Shown one piece after another: positions 1 to 12,205 of a DNA stretch of 64,000 nt (its first letter is position 1; the number at the start of each line of letters is the position of its first letter). The stretch is taken from the NCBI GenBank assembly GCA_964020155.1, contig OZ026553.1, forward strand, positions 2,553,479-2,617,478, read 5' to 3'. The stretch is from Chondrilla cf. caribensis (lineage: Eukaryota; Porifera; Demospongiae; Chondrillida; Chondrillidae). The notes under the pieces are model-generated. The model was given only the letters and a program-made list of their open reading frames with translations, was not told the origin of the DNA and made no database searches. The position numbers and the translations under genes are program-made.

Positions 1-330
1 TGCAATGAGTTAATTCACCATACCCATAAACACATATTGTGGTGCATCAATTAAAGCACTTCCAGCATAACACACATAACTCATGTTTCAACAGCCAGTT
101 TCCAATTTTCTTGTTCAATGTGCCTGAGTATAACTTTGTTTGTCATAATTAAAGCGTAGTTTAGAAAACTACCTGTACTTAGAGTATCTGAGTCCGTATA
201 TATACATTTAACTGTGGTTATCTATAGCTACAGACTGTCAATGTTGAGGAAGTCTCATAATGACTGGCCATTACGTTCTGTGTACTGTATTGTAGTTATT
301 GTTAGACTTTAATATGCATCACATATATCC
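1..330. repeat. Dispersed repeat block, also in introns of the GTPase-COR gene
   Basis: No gene seen. The stretch containing 'cagccagtttccaatttt', 'taactttgtttgtcataatt' and 'agtttagaaaactacctgta' recurs, diverged, near 10.45-10.75, 11.6-11.86, 13.43-13.65 and 19.05-19.25 kb. The other copies lie in introns of the GTPase-COR gene. This suggests either that the window starts inside a duplicated array of that locus or that the block is a mobile repeat. It has no recognisable coding capacity. Confidence 0.6.
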
Positions 331-385
331 ATCAACCCGGGGCCATGTACATACACACACACGCTAATTTTAATTGCAGTGAATA

Positions 386-2390
386 TGGTGAAACCTCGAT
401 AATCGGCCACAATTGGGAGTCTCAATTTCATGGCAGATTAGTGGGGTTGATGGATTAATGAAGTTTGAGCTTATTACACATTGGTATGTGCACAGAACAT
501 CTCAGAATGTGTTGGATCATGGCAACAATAATGTAACAATAATAATAGCCCCTAATAATTTGTCAAAATTGGGTTTCTTCGCTTGCTTTGTTCTCAGTTG
601 GTGCCCATCAGTGGACAAGTTGAATCATAGTTGAATCATAGTCCCTAGGTGGTTGAATCATAGATACTCACATTGTAAACAGAACAAGTAGTCTAAATTT
701 CGAGCTAAAAATCCCAGGGTTGCCGCATTCAGATTACTTGGGCATCTCTTTCACGTTTATAAGAGCCTTCTCTGAAGATATAACTATTGGCAAAGCCATT
801 GCACTCGAATTCCAGCCCAATTTTAATTGTCAGTGTTTCGAAATCGGCCATCTTCATTGCACAATATAGGTGAATGCATACTACAGGTCTATCAGGTGGT
901 GGATTTCCGGGGGAAATTATCAGTTAATACTACTATTTCGTCATCAAAAATTCTGGCAGATGGCAAATCAGATGTATATTAAGATGGCGGGTCAACCTGT
1001 CATTTTGTTGCGCTATAATATTATTATTCATGACCATAGGTCTGTCACATGTTGGCATATGACGCGTGCACCACGAAAAATGATTCTGAACCCAAGTTTC
1101 TCTTGAATTTCTTGGCAATTTTCGACTGTAAATTGTCGTTATGCTTTCCTGAAGAACGAATAGCTCGAAAAATGATTCTGAACTAGCTATAGGGTTCAGT
1201 GTGAATTTCGTGGATAATTTTCCAGGTTCGCCTGTATTCTCATTTTTGTTTAGTTGGGGAACCCCAGCTCAGACTTGTTGTTTTGCTATTCGTTCTCAAT
1301 AGAAGGCTTATTGCGTCACTTTTTTCTACATAAATGCCTAGAAGAGCTAAACTATTGTACGTTTTCAATCATCCGTTTTATTTTAACACCACCGTCAGAT
1401 TGTGACCTACCGGCTGGATGTTTTTTGCACAATAGTACCATTATGATTCAAGGTCGTATGTCAGTGCCAGTAAGGACACAGTATACTAGTCAGAAGCAAA
1501 AATCCCAAACTAAACATGCTATTGAAGCTAGATGGAGGAGAAAAAGGGAAGCAACTCGTGATGAGGCAAGTAGTAAACAAACAATTGGTCTGCAAGGGTC
1601 TAGGACTGTGGACCTAGGGAAATTAGCCTCTTCAGTGAAGGAAGTTACTAGGCACAGTGCTGAATGTGGTGGGCAGTGCACAGTTGATGGGGAAGTTATG
1701 CATGCAGGCTTGGCAGCAGTTTGAAGATCTCATGTGATGGGTGTAGGGAAGGGTTTCGTCTACAAACATCGGAGAAGGTGTCAACAGCAGATGGAAAAAG
1801 GTGGAAGGTCAACGCTGCAGTGGTATTGGGGCAGATAACAACAGGTGGTGGAACATCTGCATTAAACATCACTCATTCCAGCATTGGTGTACCTAGCATG
1901 CCCAAGGCCATGTTTACGTCAACCGAGAGACTCTTTGAGAAGAACATGCATGAATTCCTAGTGAGTAAGATGATTGAGGCTGGTGTTGCAGAGAAGGAAC
2001 TATTCAATGCGGGGATCTTCATCATGATGTTCCAGCTGTCACTGTGGTCGCTGATGGTGGATGGTCTAAAATGAGTCTTCGTCACAGCTACAATGCAAGG
2101 AGTGGTGTTGCAGTGAGTTTTGGTAAGGAGACCAAAAAGCTGCTTTTCTTAGCAGTGCGTACAAAGTACTCTTTGCTATGCCCCATTGCTGAGAACAGAG
2201 AACGGCATCCAGAACAGCTTGCTTGTTACAGAAATTGGACAGGATTATTGGGGGCCATGGAGAGCAACATGATTGTAGAAGGATTTAAACAGTCTGTACG
2301 TGTACATTTTAATTCATTCTTTCAAAACTACAGCGGAATAGCGGGTTTGGTGGATAATAGGGGGGTGGATTAGAGAGGTTTCACTGTACC
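386..2390 (+). mobile_element. Mutator-like DNA transposon relic with broken transposase
   Basis: The left end ('gtgaaacctcgataatcggcc', near 388) and the right end (near 2365-2388, complement 'cagtgaaacctctctaat') form imperfect terminal inverted repeats. Between them, three overlapping frames (about 1442-1724, 1721-2074 and 2018-2373) encode pieces of one protein. Recognisable pieces are VVADGGWSK, SYNARSGVAVSFG, CYRNWTG and MESNMIVEGF, which I associate with the Mutator-like transposases common in sponges and cnidarians. The frame changes at least twice, so no full transposase can be made. The first 1 kb of the element codes for nothing obvious. Limits are approximate. Confidence 0.6.
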
Positions 2391-2391
2391 T

Positions 2392-2745
2392 GTTAATCTG
2401 CCACAATTCGTTTTCGATAAATATGGTGGATTTGATTTGAGTTTGGCAGATTAACTGGGTATTCATTGGTACAGGGAAATTGCGGTGGAATAAAAGCTTT
2501 GGCGGATAAAGCAGTGACCAATTAACGAGAATTATTATTACATACACACATAAAAGCGTAAAATTTTTCATACATGTACATTAAAAGTAAGTGTTTTTAC
2601 ATCATATCCCCTCCCACAAATGAGATTGAAGGCAACTCTTGTGTCTTCAATTCTATGTAATCATAGATACTACAAACCTACCAGGATTGGAAACAACATA
2701 GAAACAATATACTCGAAATGTGTCTCAGATTACCTCATTGACCAC
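2392..2745. other. Non-coding; transposon-end fragments
   Basis: No gene seen. Phrases such as 'taatctgccacaattcgttt' resemble pogo/Tigger-type terminal sequence and a fragment near 24.43 kb. I read the stretch as decayed transposon ends next to the 3' tail of the LINE. Confidence 0.4.
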
Positions 2746-3329
2746 ATATATTATTATTATTATTATTATTAGATATTACAGTGCTTTGGTAGGGTTTCCC
2801 CAAAATAGCACTACACATACGTAAGTAAATGTACATACACAGATAACCACTCAGACGAAAATAAAATTAAATAACGAAGACAAACTCCAAGTGAGGGACA
2901 TAAGAAAGTAGCAGGTACATTGAAATCTACAGTTAAATGACAGCTAAACTAATAAATCTTCACGCGATCTCCATATAGCAACCACTCGCTTGACCACTTC
3001 ATTATCCTTGGTTGAATTCAACGCTTCAATTGCAAAGTTTTCATTTTGTGACATCCCTTAAGGTAGCTCTCAAAGCCTTTCTCTCCCCATCCAATGCCTC
3101 ACACTCACTGAAGAAGTGACTAACATCTCCTACTGCCTTGTGGCATAACGAACACAACCTTCCCCTCTCTCCTTCTTTTGCCATCTTCCTGTCTCCACCT
3201 CTAACTTGGGGCAACCACTTCTAAGTTCTGCCATCAATTGCCACTGGTTTTTATTTACAATATTTACAACTCCTTCATCCCACCATTCCTTAATTTAATT
3301 AACTAAATCACCACACACCCCAGCCCAAT

Positions 3330-3962
3330 ACAGTGGACTCTGGATAATTGGGACCTCTTGGGAGGAACCACAAAATCCCGAATAACCGGCTATACCGTTT
3401 AACCGATATAATATGCGTATACGAAACTATACGGCAATTTTGTTCGTGAATGGAAAAACATGGCTGTCACAAAGTGTCGGGACCTTTGTTTGAGCGATAA
3501 AGTAGATATCTTGAAGCAACTCAAATCACCTGGTGTGACTCAAGCATCTTTGGCCAAGAGGATTCGGACTTGGGAGCAGCTTGTGATTGGAAAAAGGAGA
3601 TTCTTCCTGAGATTTTAGAGTCTTTCAGTGAGGATGACGTTTTTAATGCAGATGAAACTGCTCTTTATTATCGCAGATTCCCTGACAAGGGAAATTGTGA
3701 GAAAGGGTTCGATCTTACTGGAGGAAAGAAAGCCATGGACCGAATAACTGCCCTATTGTGCACAAATATGTCAGGAACTGAGAAGAGACCTCTACTTGTG
3801 ATCGGCAAAAGTAAACATCCCCGTAGCTTTCCCAAAAACTTGCACAATCTCCCAGTGGAATATGACAGCAATAAGAAGGCATGGATGACCCGTGACCGAT
3901 TCACAAGATGGCTTTTACAATGGGATAAAGCACTCCATGCAAAAAACTGTACTATAATTTAG
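3330..3962 (+). mobile_element. Tigger/pogo DNA transposon relic inserted in the LINE
   Basis: Begins at a TA followed by 'cagtggactctggataattg', a pogo-type end. A short helix-turn-helix start (from about 3460: LCLSDKVDILKQLKSP) resembles the CENP-B/Psq domain. It is followed directly by DDE_1 endonuclease sequence at about 3570-3960 (DVFNADETALYYRRFPDK, GKSKHPRSF, LLQWDKALHAKN). The region between the helix-turn-helix and the DDE core is deleted and the 3' part is missing. LINE sequence lies on both sides, so this element arrived later. Confidence 0.8.
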
Positions 3963-4683
3963 ATGACCTATTGCACCCTTCTACCCATTCCAATCTCAGC
4001 TTTCTCCATATACTATCATTTAACATCTCTTCAATCTGCCTATCTGATAGCTCCCTGAAGAATTCCCCACATCCTCTTCCAAATTTCTCCCACCCACCAG
4101 GGTCACTTTTCTAATTCCGTCCTCCCAATCATTCCTACCTTTTGCCCATACCAAAATCTTGGAGAGCAATCTATTTTCCCTTAATCTATACACTTTCACC
4201 CAATATCTAATTGTCTGTCTTCTAGCCTCCCACCTCAAGGGGGTCAGACCTGCCTCCAACTCAAGCCCAAGTAAAGGGGAATGGGAATGAACTCCTAAAA
4301 ACTCCTTATGGCAGCCCTCTGCACTCTTCAATTTTGCATCATTGTCACTCAAAACTCCCCATATTTTGCAACCATAATAGAGTGCTTCTCACCATTGAGA
4401 CGTACAACTTTGAAAAGGTTGCCCATCCTACATTTCCAAGACTCCTTACCAGCCTCATGACCCCATATAAAGCTTTTCTACCACTATCCATTAAAGCCTC
4501 TCGCATCTTCTCACCATTCAAAAACTCATTCATTACGATCCCCAAATATTTATACTCGACTACCATACTCAAATCTCCTCCCCAATTCTAAATTCCACAC
4601 TAGATCTTCTTATGCTTTTCTTCTGAAAATGGACTACACTACATTTCTCTGCATTAATCTTCAATTTCCATTGGTTGCACCAC

Positions 4684-5394
4684 CTATGAACAATCTCCAA
4701 AGCTCTGTTTTCCAGCTGTTATCACTAAATCATCTGCAAACATCAAACCCGGAATTATTAAATTATCCACCCTTACTCCAATCTCTTCCTGTCTTAAAAC
4801 TTCCATCAAATCATTAACATACAAGCTAAATAGTAGTGGTGAAAGGACACATCCTTGTCGTAAACCTGAAAAATCATTACCCACCTCTCCCCCAATTTTA
4901 ACCTTGCACTTCACATCCGAATACACTGCTTTAATACATTGCAAAATTTTACCCAGAATACCCAGCGATTCCGGCTTCACTCCAAAAAGGTCCCTATCAA
5001 CAGAATCATATGCTTTATTTAAATCAATAAAAGCGTTCAGCATACTTCCATTCGATTCGACACATTTCTTGCCCATTAAGACCATCATCGTTATATTATC
5101 AATACATCCCCTTCCTTTCTGAAAACCATTCTGCTCCTCATATAACAAATTTTCCCCTTCTACATATGCTTCTACTCTATTTTTCATCACTATACAAAAC
5201 ACTTTATATACAGCTGACAAGAGACTAATACCACAATGTGGATTAGGGTCCAGGGGTCCCTGGGTCCTTTTCTTAGGTATCGGGAGAATAATACCCCTTT
5301 GCCATGCCTCAGGCATCTGACCACTTTCAAAGCATTTACTACAGAGCTTAAAAACAAAGTCCCCCACTACTCTATTCCGGATCCAACCCACCAT
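4684..5394 (-). pseudogene. Reverse transcriptase domain of the LINE
   Basis: About 236 residues of non-LTR reverse transcriptase. Visible motifs are ILPIPKK, EEQNGFQKGRGCIDNI, AFIDLNKAYDSVDR, LRQGCVLSPLLFSLYVND and the catalytic FADDLV box. The finger-palm order is normal. The frame breaks after FADDLVITAG and resumes at about 4572 (KYLGIVMNEF). Part of a dead element. Confidence 0.9.
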
Positions 5395-7432
5395 ATACCA
5401 TCCTCACCAGGTGCAGCCTTTTCTCTTACTCTCTTCAAAGCTTCCTCCACTTCCTCCTTCTCCAAAAGGCCTATTCATATCTTCCGCAGCTCTTCTGTTT
5501 ATCAGTGGCACTTGTTTAGACATGTAATATCTTGTTCCCCAGCTGGTTTATTGAGCAACTCCTCAAAATAGCTAGTCCAACTGCTTTGACTTCTTCCTTC
5601 CCTTCTATCACAACCCCTTTATCGTTTAAAACTCTCCTCCATTCATCAAACCTATTCCTCTCTTTACCCATCAGTCTTTTTTAATCTGGTGCCACCATCC
5701 CTGCTGATTACCATTGAGATTTTTATCTAATATATCACATAGTACCCTATGAAAATTACTTTTAATTCTCCTAGCCTCTTCTTTTAATCTATTTCTCTTA
5801 TCAACATACACTCCCCTCTCTACTTTTCCTCTCAGCCACTTCTTTTCTGTTACATGAAATTCTTTCCTCATCCTTCATAACTTCCTTCCGAACCATGCCT
5901 TACTCTTTGTAAGCCTTTGTCTCCTCTTCTTACCCCCTAACCACTGTTTTTTCTAACCCACTGAAGATAGCCCCACAGAACTCTTTATATACATAATTGA
6001 GGTTACCATTACCTTCCAACATTTCATTCAAAATTGTACATTTTTCCTCCATATAGCTGACATAAATCTCCTCCTTCCCCTTTGGATACCCCCATCTAAC
6101 TTCTTCATATTCCCTATTCTCTATAGCCTCTGAGTCACATTTACCCTCACTACAAGCACCTTTGGAAGGAAACTCCACTGCCCACTTTACCAACGGTTTG
6201 GTTCTCTTATCAGCACATCAGCACCACAAATGTCCGCAAATTTATTCATTGTCACCACCTCAAAATCAAGGATCATTTTTTATTGTCAATACGAGTTAGA
6301 CAATAGTCCACCACTGATTTACCCTTCGAGGATACACATGTAAAATCATTACCCCATTCATCACACATAAATCATGGTCCTCCATTAAATTCAGTAGTAT
6401 CTCCCCACTTAAATTCTTTTTCCTGTCATCAATTACTTCTCTCTCACCCACCACTGAGACCCCATATTCTTTAACTACATATTCTTGCACTTCTCCACAT
6501 CTTGCATTGAAATCCCCACGTAAAATTAATCTCCCCAAATCTCCATATTTCAAAATCTAAACAGCTTTATGTAAATATGTCCTCCACTGAATCATCCAAT
6601 ACACCTATCTCTAGTAAATCAACCAAGTTGAACTCTTCTTTAATAAGAAATCCTACACCCCCCAATCCTCTCATTGCTCTATGGTCCACTGATGCCCTAT
6701 TTCTTCCCCACCAAACATTCCCAGTCGACTCTGCTACGTCTTTTCCCCTAAGCCAAGACTCCGTTATTATAATAATATCTGCCTGATAATACTCTGCTAC
6801 TTTACATCTATAATCACCTCCTACCTAGTACACCTCTACTACTATAATCCTCTCTATTCCTACAATTAGACCACCCACATACATTCCAGCACACAAAATG
6901 TAATTAACATTTATTTTCATCCCTAAACCCATCTCTACCCTTCCCTGGCCCATTAATAACTCCCTCAGTACCCGCCAACCTCATACTTTCCCCTTTGTTC
7001 CCCCCTCTTTCATTACTTTATCTTTGGTAGAATCCTTGCCCCTCCTTAAAGGGGAGCTCTCCAGTTTCCAGTATTTATCATACTTATCCTTACTCTCCTC
7101 CAACCCTCTCAAAATGACCTCATCAGCCTCTATTCAAAACCACCACTTAACTCTACCCTTATCCTCCACTTATATCTTCCCAACCAACACCTCTCCTTTG
7201 CCTTCTAACACCCCCTCTATCTTACCCTTAATGCTCTCTTCTGTCTCAGAAAATCTCGTCCCCCACAACTTACGCTTCCCAACATACCTTCTTGGCCCCT
7301 TGTGATAGGGTGCTCCAACCTTCTCCGCCTCTTCTGAATGTGGAATTGATGGTGCCTGACATATTGATGTGCTGGACCTTGCCTTTGTGCTGTTCAATAC
7401 TTTTGGCGGCTTTTTCTCATTACTTTTAGACT

Positions 7433-8515
7433 TCATACTTCTGGTTGGAATTTGCTGTGGTTTTCACATTTCTGTGATACACTACCAACTGGGGGATTGA
7501 TGCACTCATATACTTCTGTAGGGGCTGCAGGTTCGGGGCACTCCATTGAGGGGTTCAGCCTGGGGTCCAGGGGATTAGACATTTCAATGTCTGTGGCTCT
7601 CTCGTGATTCTCCAGCTTACAGAGCCTTTCCTCTAATGCATCGTTTCTCAAGATTTTATCTTCTAAACAGCTTTCTAATTCAACAAGCCTTCTTTCCAAC
7701 TTTTTGACTTGCTCTTCCAGCTCTGCATCACATCTCTTTTGCCACAACTCTCTGGGTGTAGTAGACCCTTGAGTTGGACTCTCATGCTTTGTATTCTCTT
7801 GCTTCTTCAAAGTGCTCTACATTTTCAATGCTTGAATCTATCGGTCTCTCATCTGCACTCACATCTGAAACACATGTTAATTTCACTTCAAACACCCTCT
7901 CTATCTCATTAGAACCACTTGCCTTTTGTTGAATCCGTGAGCCCTTTGGTCGACAGGTTTCAGCTAGTGCTTTTACAGGGGCTCTACTGCATTCTTTTCT
8001 CTTTCGAGCTGGAATTTCTCCACGACCCTTATTTTTGGGCCTCTTACTCACATTACTCCGACCACTATCAGGCAATCTCATAGATTTCACCAGTGACCCT
8101 CTCAGGCTTCCCCTTTGCCTTTTCATCATTCCTGCCTTATCCACCCCACTGAGGGCACCCTCCATTGGGTCACCGCTTAATAATTTGATCGAGTGCTTCC
8201 ATTTCTTTGATTTCCCTTTACCCCCTCTCTTTTCGAAATCGAATGGAGTTACTAAGGATCCTCCATATTCAATACACTTACTGGCTCCACATTCAAATAG
8301 ATCAATTCCTCAACTCCATTGTTCTCATAATCAAAGGCTGTCACATTCGAACGATCAATCTCACCACCACAGCTAAAAAGCTCAGAACTAGAATCACCCA
8401 GGATTTGGTTTAGACTTTGAGGATACAGAGACTCTTAATCAGTAGAGTGTTCGATAAAAAGATCGACATCCATACCAGGACGATCGTCAGAATCACATGT
8501 GTCTGCCATTTTGCT
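7433..8515 (-). pseudogene. LINE ORF1-like protein, broken
   Basis: Minus-strand ATG near 8511 (MADTCDSDDRPGMDVDLFIE), then an in-frame stop. Further pieces follow at 8165-7782 (basic, Lys/Arg/Ser-rich) and 7810-7433. The last piece has a heptad-like coiled-coil stretch (EEQVKKLERRLVELES). A basic region plus a coiled coil is usual for the nucleic-acid-binding ORF1 of LINEs. No zinc knuckle was recognised. Assigned from its position upstream of the endonuclease. Confidence 0.6.
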
Positions 8516-8519
8516 AATG

Positions 8520-9142
8520 CATATACACTATGTACAGATTATTATGTAGTCTTGAAGCATGTGAATTGCTGATTCAGAATCAGTTGTGGGAGAATCTGCA
8601 TACTCAAAGAATGTTATAAAAACCCTCTGGTTGCTGTTTTCTGCAGTTTTTCATCTCATGGGCCAACACTGACATTACAGTTTGTAGGAAAATTAATGTT
8701 GTTATTCATTTGAACCTCTTTTGCAGTGTTGCTGAGGCAATTTGTTCTAATATTCATGCAAGAGTGATTCCGACAATGATATTCATTATATTCTACATTA
8801 CACAAATTGTATATAATCCATATCAATTTCACAAGTGTTATTAGGTGAAGAACACTGCATAACATTCAATTACAAAAAAGAGGCAAAACAGAGCTTGAAG
8901 ATGATATATGATGGTAAACAAGAGTATCAACACCCACACCTTCTGAGACAAGCTGGGGTCGCAATGCAACCACAGTTATTATGAATCCTCACATGTAAAA
9001 ATATTAGATATGAATTCCGACGTGTATCCTATCCTTAGTACATGTCATTATTGTTAGAATCAGTTAGTTTGTCATATGCAAAATGGAATGCGTATGTAAT
9101 GTACTTGTGCTCCATGTGATTTTGTTTTCTTCATCATTCCAG
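8520..9142. other. Non-coding; shares a repeat with 17.76-17.88 kb
   Basis: No gene seen. 8,690-8,820 ('attcatttgaacctctttt', 'gaggcaatttgttctaatatt') matches 17,755-17,880 with many changes. It precedes the first exon that I can place for the GTPase-COR gene. No convincing start-codon exon was found here. Confidence 0.4.
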
Positions 9143-9334
9143 TATTGGCAGAGCTACAGGAATCAGGATTGATATCTCCCAAAGAGTGTGAAGACATTGC
9201 ACAGGGCTACTGTCCATATGGTGATAATTTGTGGCAACCTAGACTGATGGGAGCAAGCATTTCACAGTTCGCCACCTATGTAGGCCAGAGGATATATAAA
9301 GTTTTGGAAGATTATGTTTCTTTACTGGTTAAAG
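9143..9334 (+). CDS. Helical cassette exon A of the GTPase-COR-Death gene
   Basis: The exon follows a 'catcattccag' acceptor and ends at 'AAAG|gtgtgt'. It is phase 1 on both sides and codes for about 64 residues (LAELQESGLISPKECEDI near its start). It would join exon B (10821) through a Val codon. The opening pattern L-x-E-...-L-[IL]-S-x-x-E-C-[EK]-x-I is repeated in exon B and, more weakly, in the 21706 exon, so these look like duplicated alpha-helical modules. A distant CARD/Death-fold origin is possible but not shown. An exon upstream must supply the first base of the first codon. Confidence 0.65.
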
Positions 9335-10034
9335 GTGTGTGTTTTATGTTGTTGGTGTGCTAAGTTGTAATTATGATTGTATTCTTACCTACACTTGTAG
9401 TTCATGTATAATATATACATTGTATTCTGTAACCTACACAGTTGTATGCATACATACATATCCTCTATCTTGTATACTTTATGAATGTAAATGAAGAAGC
9501 ACACTACACCTGTGATAGAATAATATTTGCTCTAGACTACATATGTGCATGGTGTCCTAGTAGTTCTGTGAGTGTATTGAAATGATTGGTGTTACATCAT
9601 GGGATTGAAGGCAACACTTGTGTCTTCAATTCTATGTAATCCTTGGTGCAATATCAAAGAAAATGGCCCACATCTGTGTATATAACCCCCCTTTTTCTTT
9701 GGTATGCCTGTCTGTTTTATACACCAACATACATATGATGATCCATGATCCAATACAATACATCTTGTATTGTACACTACATAATGCTACTTTGCCTTTT
9801 GGTTATATCTAGTGTGCATGCTTTAATTGTACATCCTTCAACAATAATATACTGATTGGAAACTTCTAGTTTAACATGTGAATTGATACTGTTTGTACAG
9901 TGTATATTACTTAATAAATGCATCACCATTTCAGAATTTGGTGTATTAGCCAAAGTGTTGTCACAATATTCAGACAATCTGTGAACCTGTGCAAGTTTAT
10001 ATCTCTGAATGTTGGCTACGTACCATATTTTCAT

Positions 10035-10820
10035 ATATGTCTGTGTTCAGCCATCCTGCAAGTCTAACGACTATTTTTTACTAAAATCATCCAACCATCG
10101 CTAATTCTTATTTTTGACGCTTCTCGTTTTCAGACTTATATGTTTTATTCAAATGTTTCCAGAAATTGAAAGAGTACATCCTCGAGTTATTCAGTGCAAT
10201 GAGTCAAATGTCCCTTTTTAGTGCTGTACACTGTGCAACACTCTATGAGCTGTATGCTTCTGCTACTTTACCTTATTTGGTATCATTAAGCTCAGCATAC
10301 ATCACTAAATGCATTGTGCCATCTTTTTCAGTGCTTGCATGCTTCTGCTTCCTGGAAGTTACATCTCAAACTTAGCCAACCCCACTTGGTTGGCTACTTA
10401 CCCATATCCACAAATACGTGAGGTACATTAATTGGAGTACATCTGCTGTAACACTCATAGCTTGCACTTCAACAGCCAGTTTCAGATACACTTGTTGGAG
10501 AATCTATAATCAGTGTACCTGTGAACAACTTTGTTTATATAATACAAGCATACATAGTTTAGAAAACTACATGTAACTACATGTACTTAATGTGTGTACC
10601 TTTAACTGTGGTTACAACAATAATAATATTCTTTGAATCATGCCTTGAACCTGTAGCTGCAGACTGTGAGTCTTGAGGAAGTCACATGAGGAACTGTCCA
10701 TTGCATAGTATGTATGTACTGTACTGTAGATATTATTGAATTGTATATATCATAATAACCTGTACCTGATATGTGTACATGTGCACATTATATTGAATAT
10801 TGTTTCTCTTTCTTTCCTAG
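10035..10820. other. Intron with duplicated blocks
   Basis: The intron between cassette exons A and B. It contains a copy of the 1-330 repeat block (about 10,380-10,740) and the short block 'gtttatatctctgaatg' that recurs at about 11,155. No other gene seen. Confidence 0.5.
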
Positions 10821-11003
10821 TACTGGAGGAAGTACAGACAGCAAATTTGCTGTCAGAAGAAGAGTGTAAAGCAATCACCGAAAACATTCTCAATTGGGAA
10901 TTCCATCTGCTGCAAGTATCATTGAGAGATACAAACACTGCATTGGAAGTGGCCAGAATTCTAGAAAACCATCACCTCTCTAGGGAGAGTAGAACATTAA
11001 AAG
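10821..11003 (+). CDS. Helical cassette exon B of the GTPase-COR-Death gene
   Basis: The exon follows a 'tttctttcctag' acceptor and ends at 'AAAG|gtttgt'. It is phase 1-1 and codes for about 61 residues (LEEVQTANLLSEEECKAI at its start, then ALEVARILENHHL). It is homologous to exon A at the N-terminal end. The flanking intron sequence is also repeated (9.94-10.03 against 11.11-11.19 kb). Exon A and exon B therefore look like a tandem duplication of exon plus intron with a unit of about 1.7 kb. Confidence 0.65.
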
Positions 11004-12205
11004 GTTTGTTGTTTGTTGACATATGTAAAGTAGGAATTGCACTAAAATATTTGTCTTCACAACTACCATTATAATTGTATGCAATTGTATTTACGTATGT
11101 ATACACCCCCAAAGTGTTGTCACAATTTTCACACAATCATTGAACATGCACAAGTTTATATCTCTGAATGCTGGCTACATACTGTATTATCTATCTGTAT
11201 ATACTGCAAATCTAATGACTATTTTTTACCATTGTAATCTGACCATCACTAATTCTTCTTTGTGACACTTCTCATTGCCAGATGTATATGTTTTGTTCAG
11301 ATGTGTCCGGAATTTGAAAGAGCACACATGCAGTCATGCATTGATGAGTAATTTCATTGTCAGAACACATTTAGAACAGTACAATAATGCCAAGTGTTTC
11401 TTAGTGTTGTATACACTGTGCAATAACCTTATGAGCCTTATACTTCCACTACTATACCTAATTAGCTCAGCATACATCACCGAATGCATTGTACTGTCTT
11501 TGGCAAAGCTTGTACACTTGTGCTTCCGGGAAGTCACATTTAAGAAAAGCCACTAAATCAGCTCTTTAGCCATATCCATGAATAGATGCAGCACATTAGT
11601 TAGAGTACTTCCAGTGTAACACACATGGCTCAAGTTTCAACAGCCAGTGGAGGATTTATGCTTCAATGTACCTGAGTACAACTTTGTTTATCCTAATTTT
11701 AGCATAGTTTAGAAAACTACCTGTACTTGGAGTGCATACACCTTCAACTGTGGTTACAGCAGTTCTTTAAGTACATAACTTTGACTGTGAGTGTTGGGGA
11801 AATCTCATAATGACTGTCCATTACATAGTTTGTACTGTAGTGTAGTTATTGACTGTTGTTGGACCCATGTTACCTTTTCTGTCTTTTGTGCATCTACGCA
11901 ACAACGGCTAAAGGGATAGCATGGTTCAGCTGGTTGGACTACTGAGTATATAATATCCTACATCAATACACCATTAACTTAGAGATCCTGTGTTGGCTAT
12001 TAAGTATACTTATGCTATACCAATGTATCCAAAATGACCATCACCATTCAACAGTACAAAAGTACAAAAGTGGTAACAGGTGGTAACAGGACATATTAAT
12101 TATAAACAGCAACTGAACTCACCTGTAGGACAATACTGATGTTTTATTTGCCATGATGACAATATTTAGCATTGTGTCTATACACTGTTGTATCTTTTTA
12201 TACTA
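11004..12205. other. Intron, duplicated repeat blocks
   Basis: No exon recognised. 11,110-11,560 repeats the arrangement seen at 9,950-10,370 and 11,560-11,870 repeats 10,380-10,740. The whole is therefore a diverged tandem copy of the preceding intron. Confidence 0.5.

Larger units (their letters stand above)
2750..8515 (-). mobile_element. Non-LTR retrotransposon (LINE), degenerate, interrupted by a Tigger relic
   Basis: Read on the minus strand, 5' to 3'. ORF1-like protein starts near 8511 and continues with breaks to about 7433. An APE-type endonuclease follows (about 6790-6296; ITESWLRGKDV and LRGDFNARCGE visible), then a linker (6193-5671), a reverse transcriptase (about 5394-4684) and a C-terminal part (4572-4020, then about 3300-3020) ending in a Cys/His-rich segment. 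The 3' end runs into a (TAA)n tail at 2750-2772. Stops and frameshifts separate the pieces, so the copy is dead. About 630 bp of Tigger transposon sits at 3330-3962. The LINE clade was not determined. Confidence 0.85.

Noticed and set aside
9618..9812. Small open frames in introns of the GTPase-COR gene
   Set aside because: No splice borders in a matching phase, no domain, and repetitive or low-complexity content.
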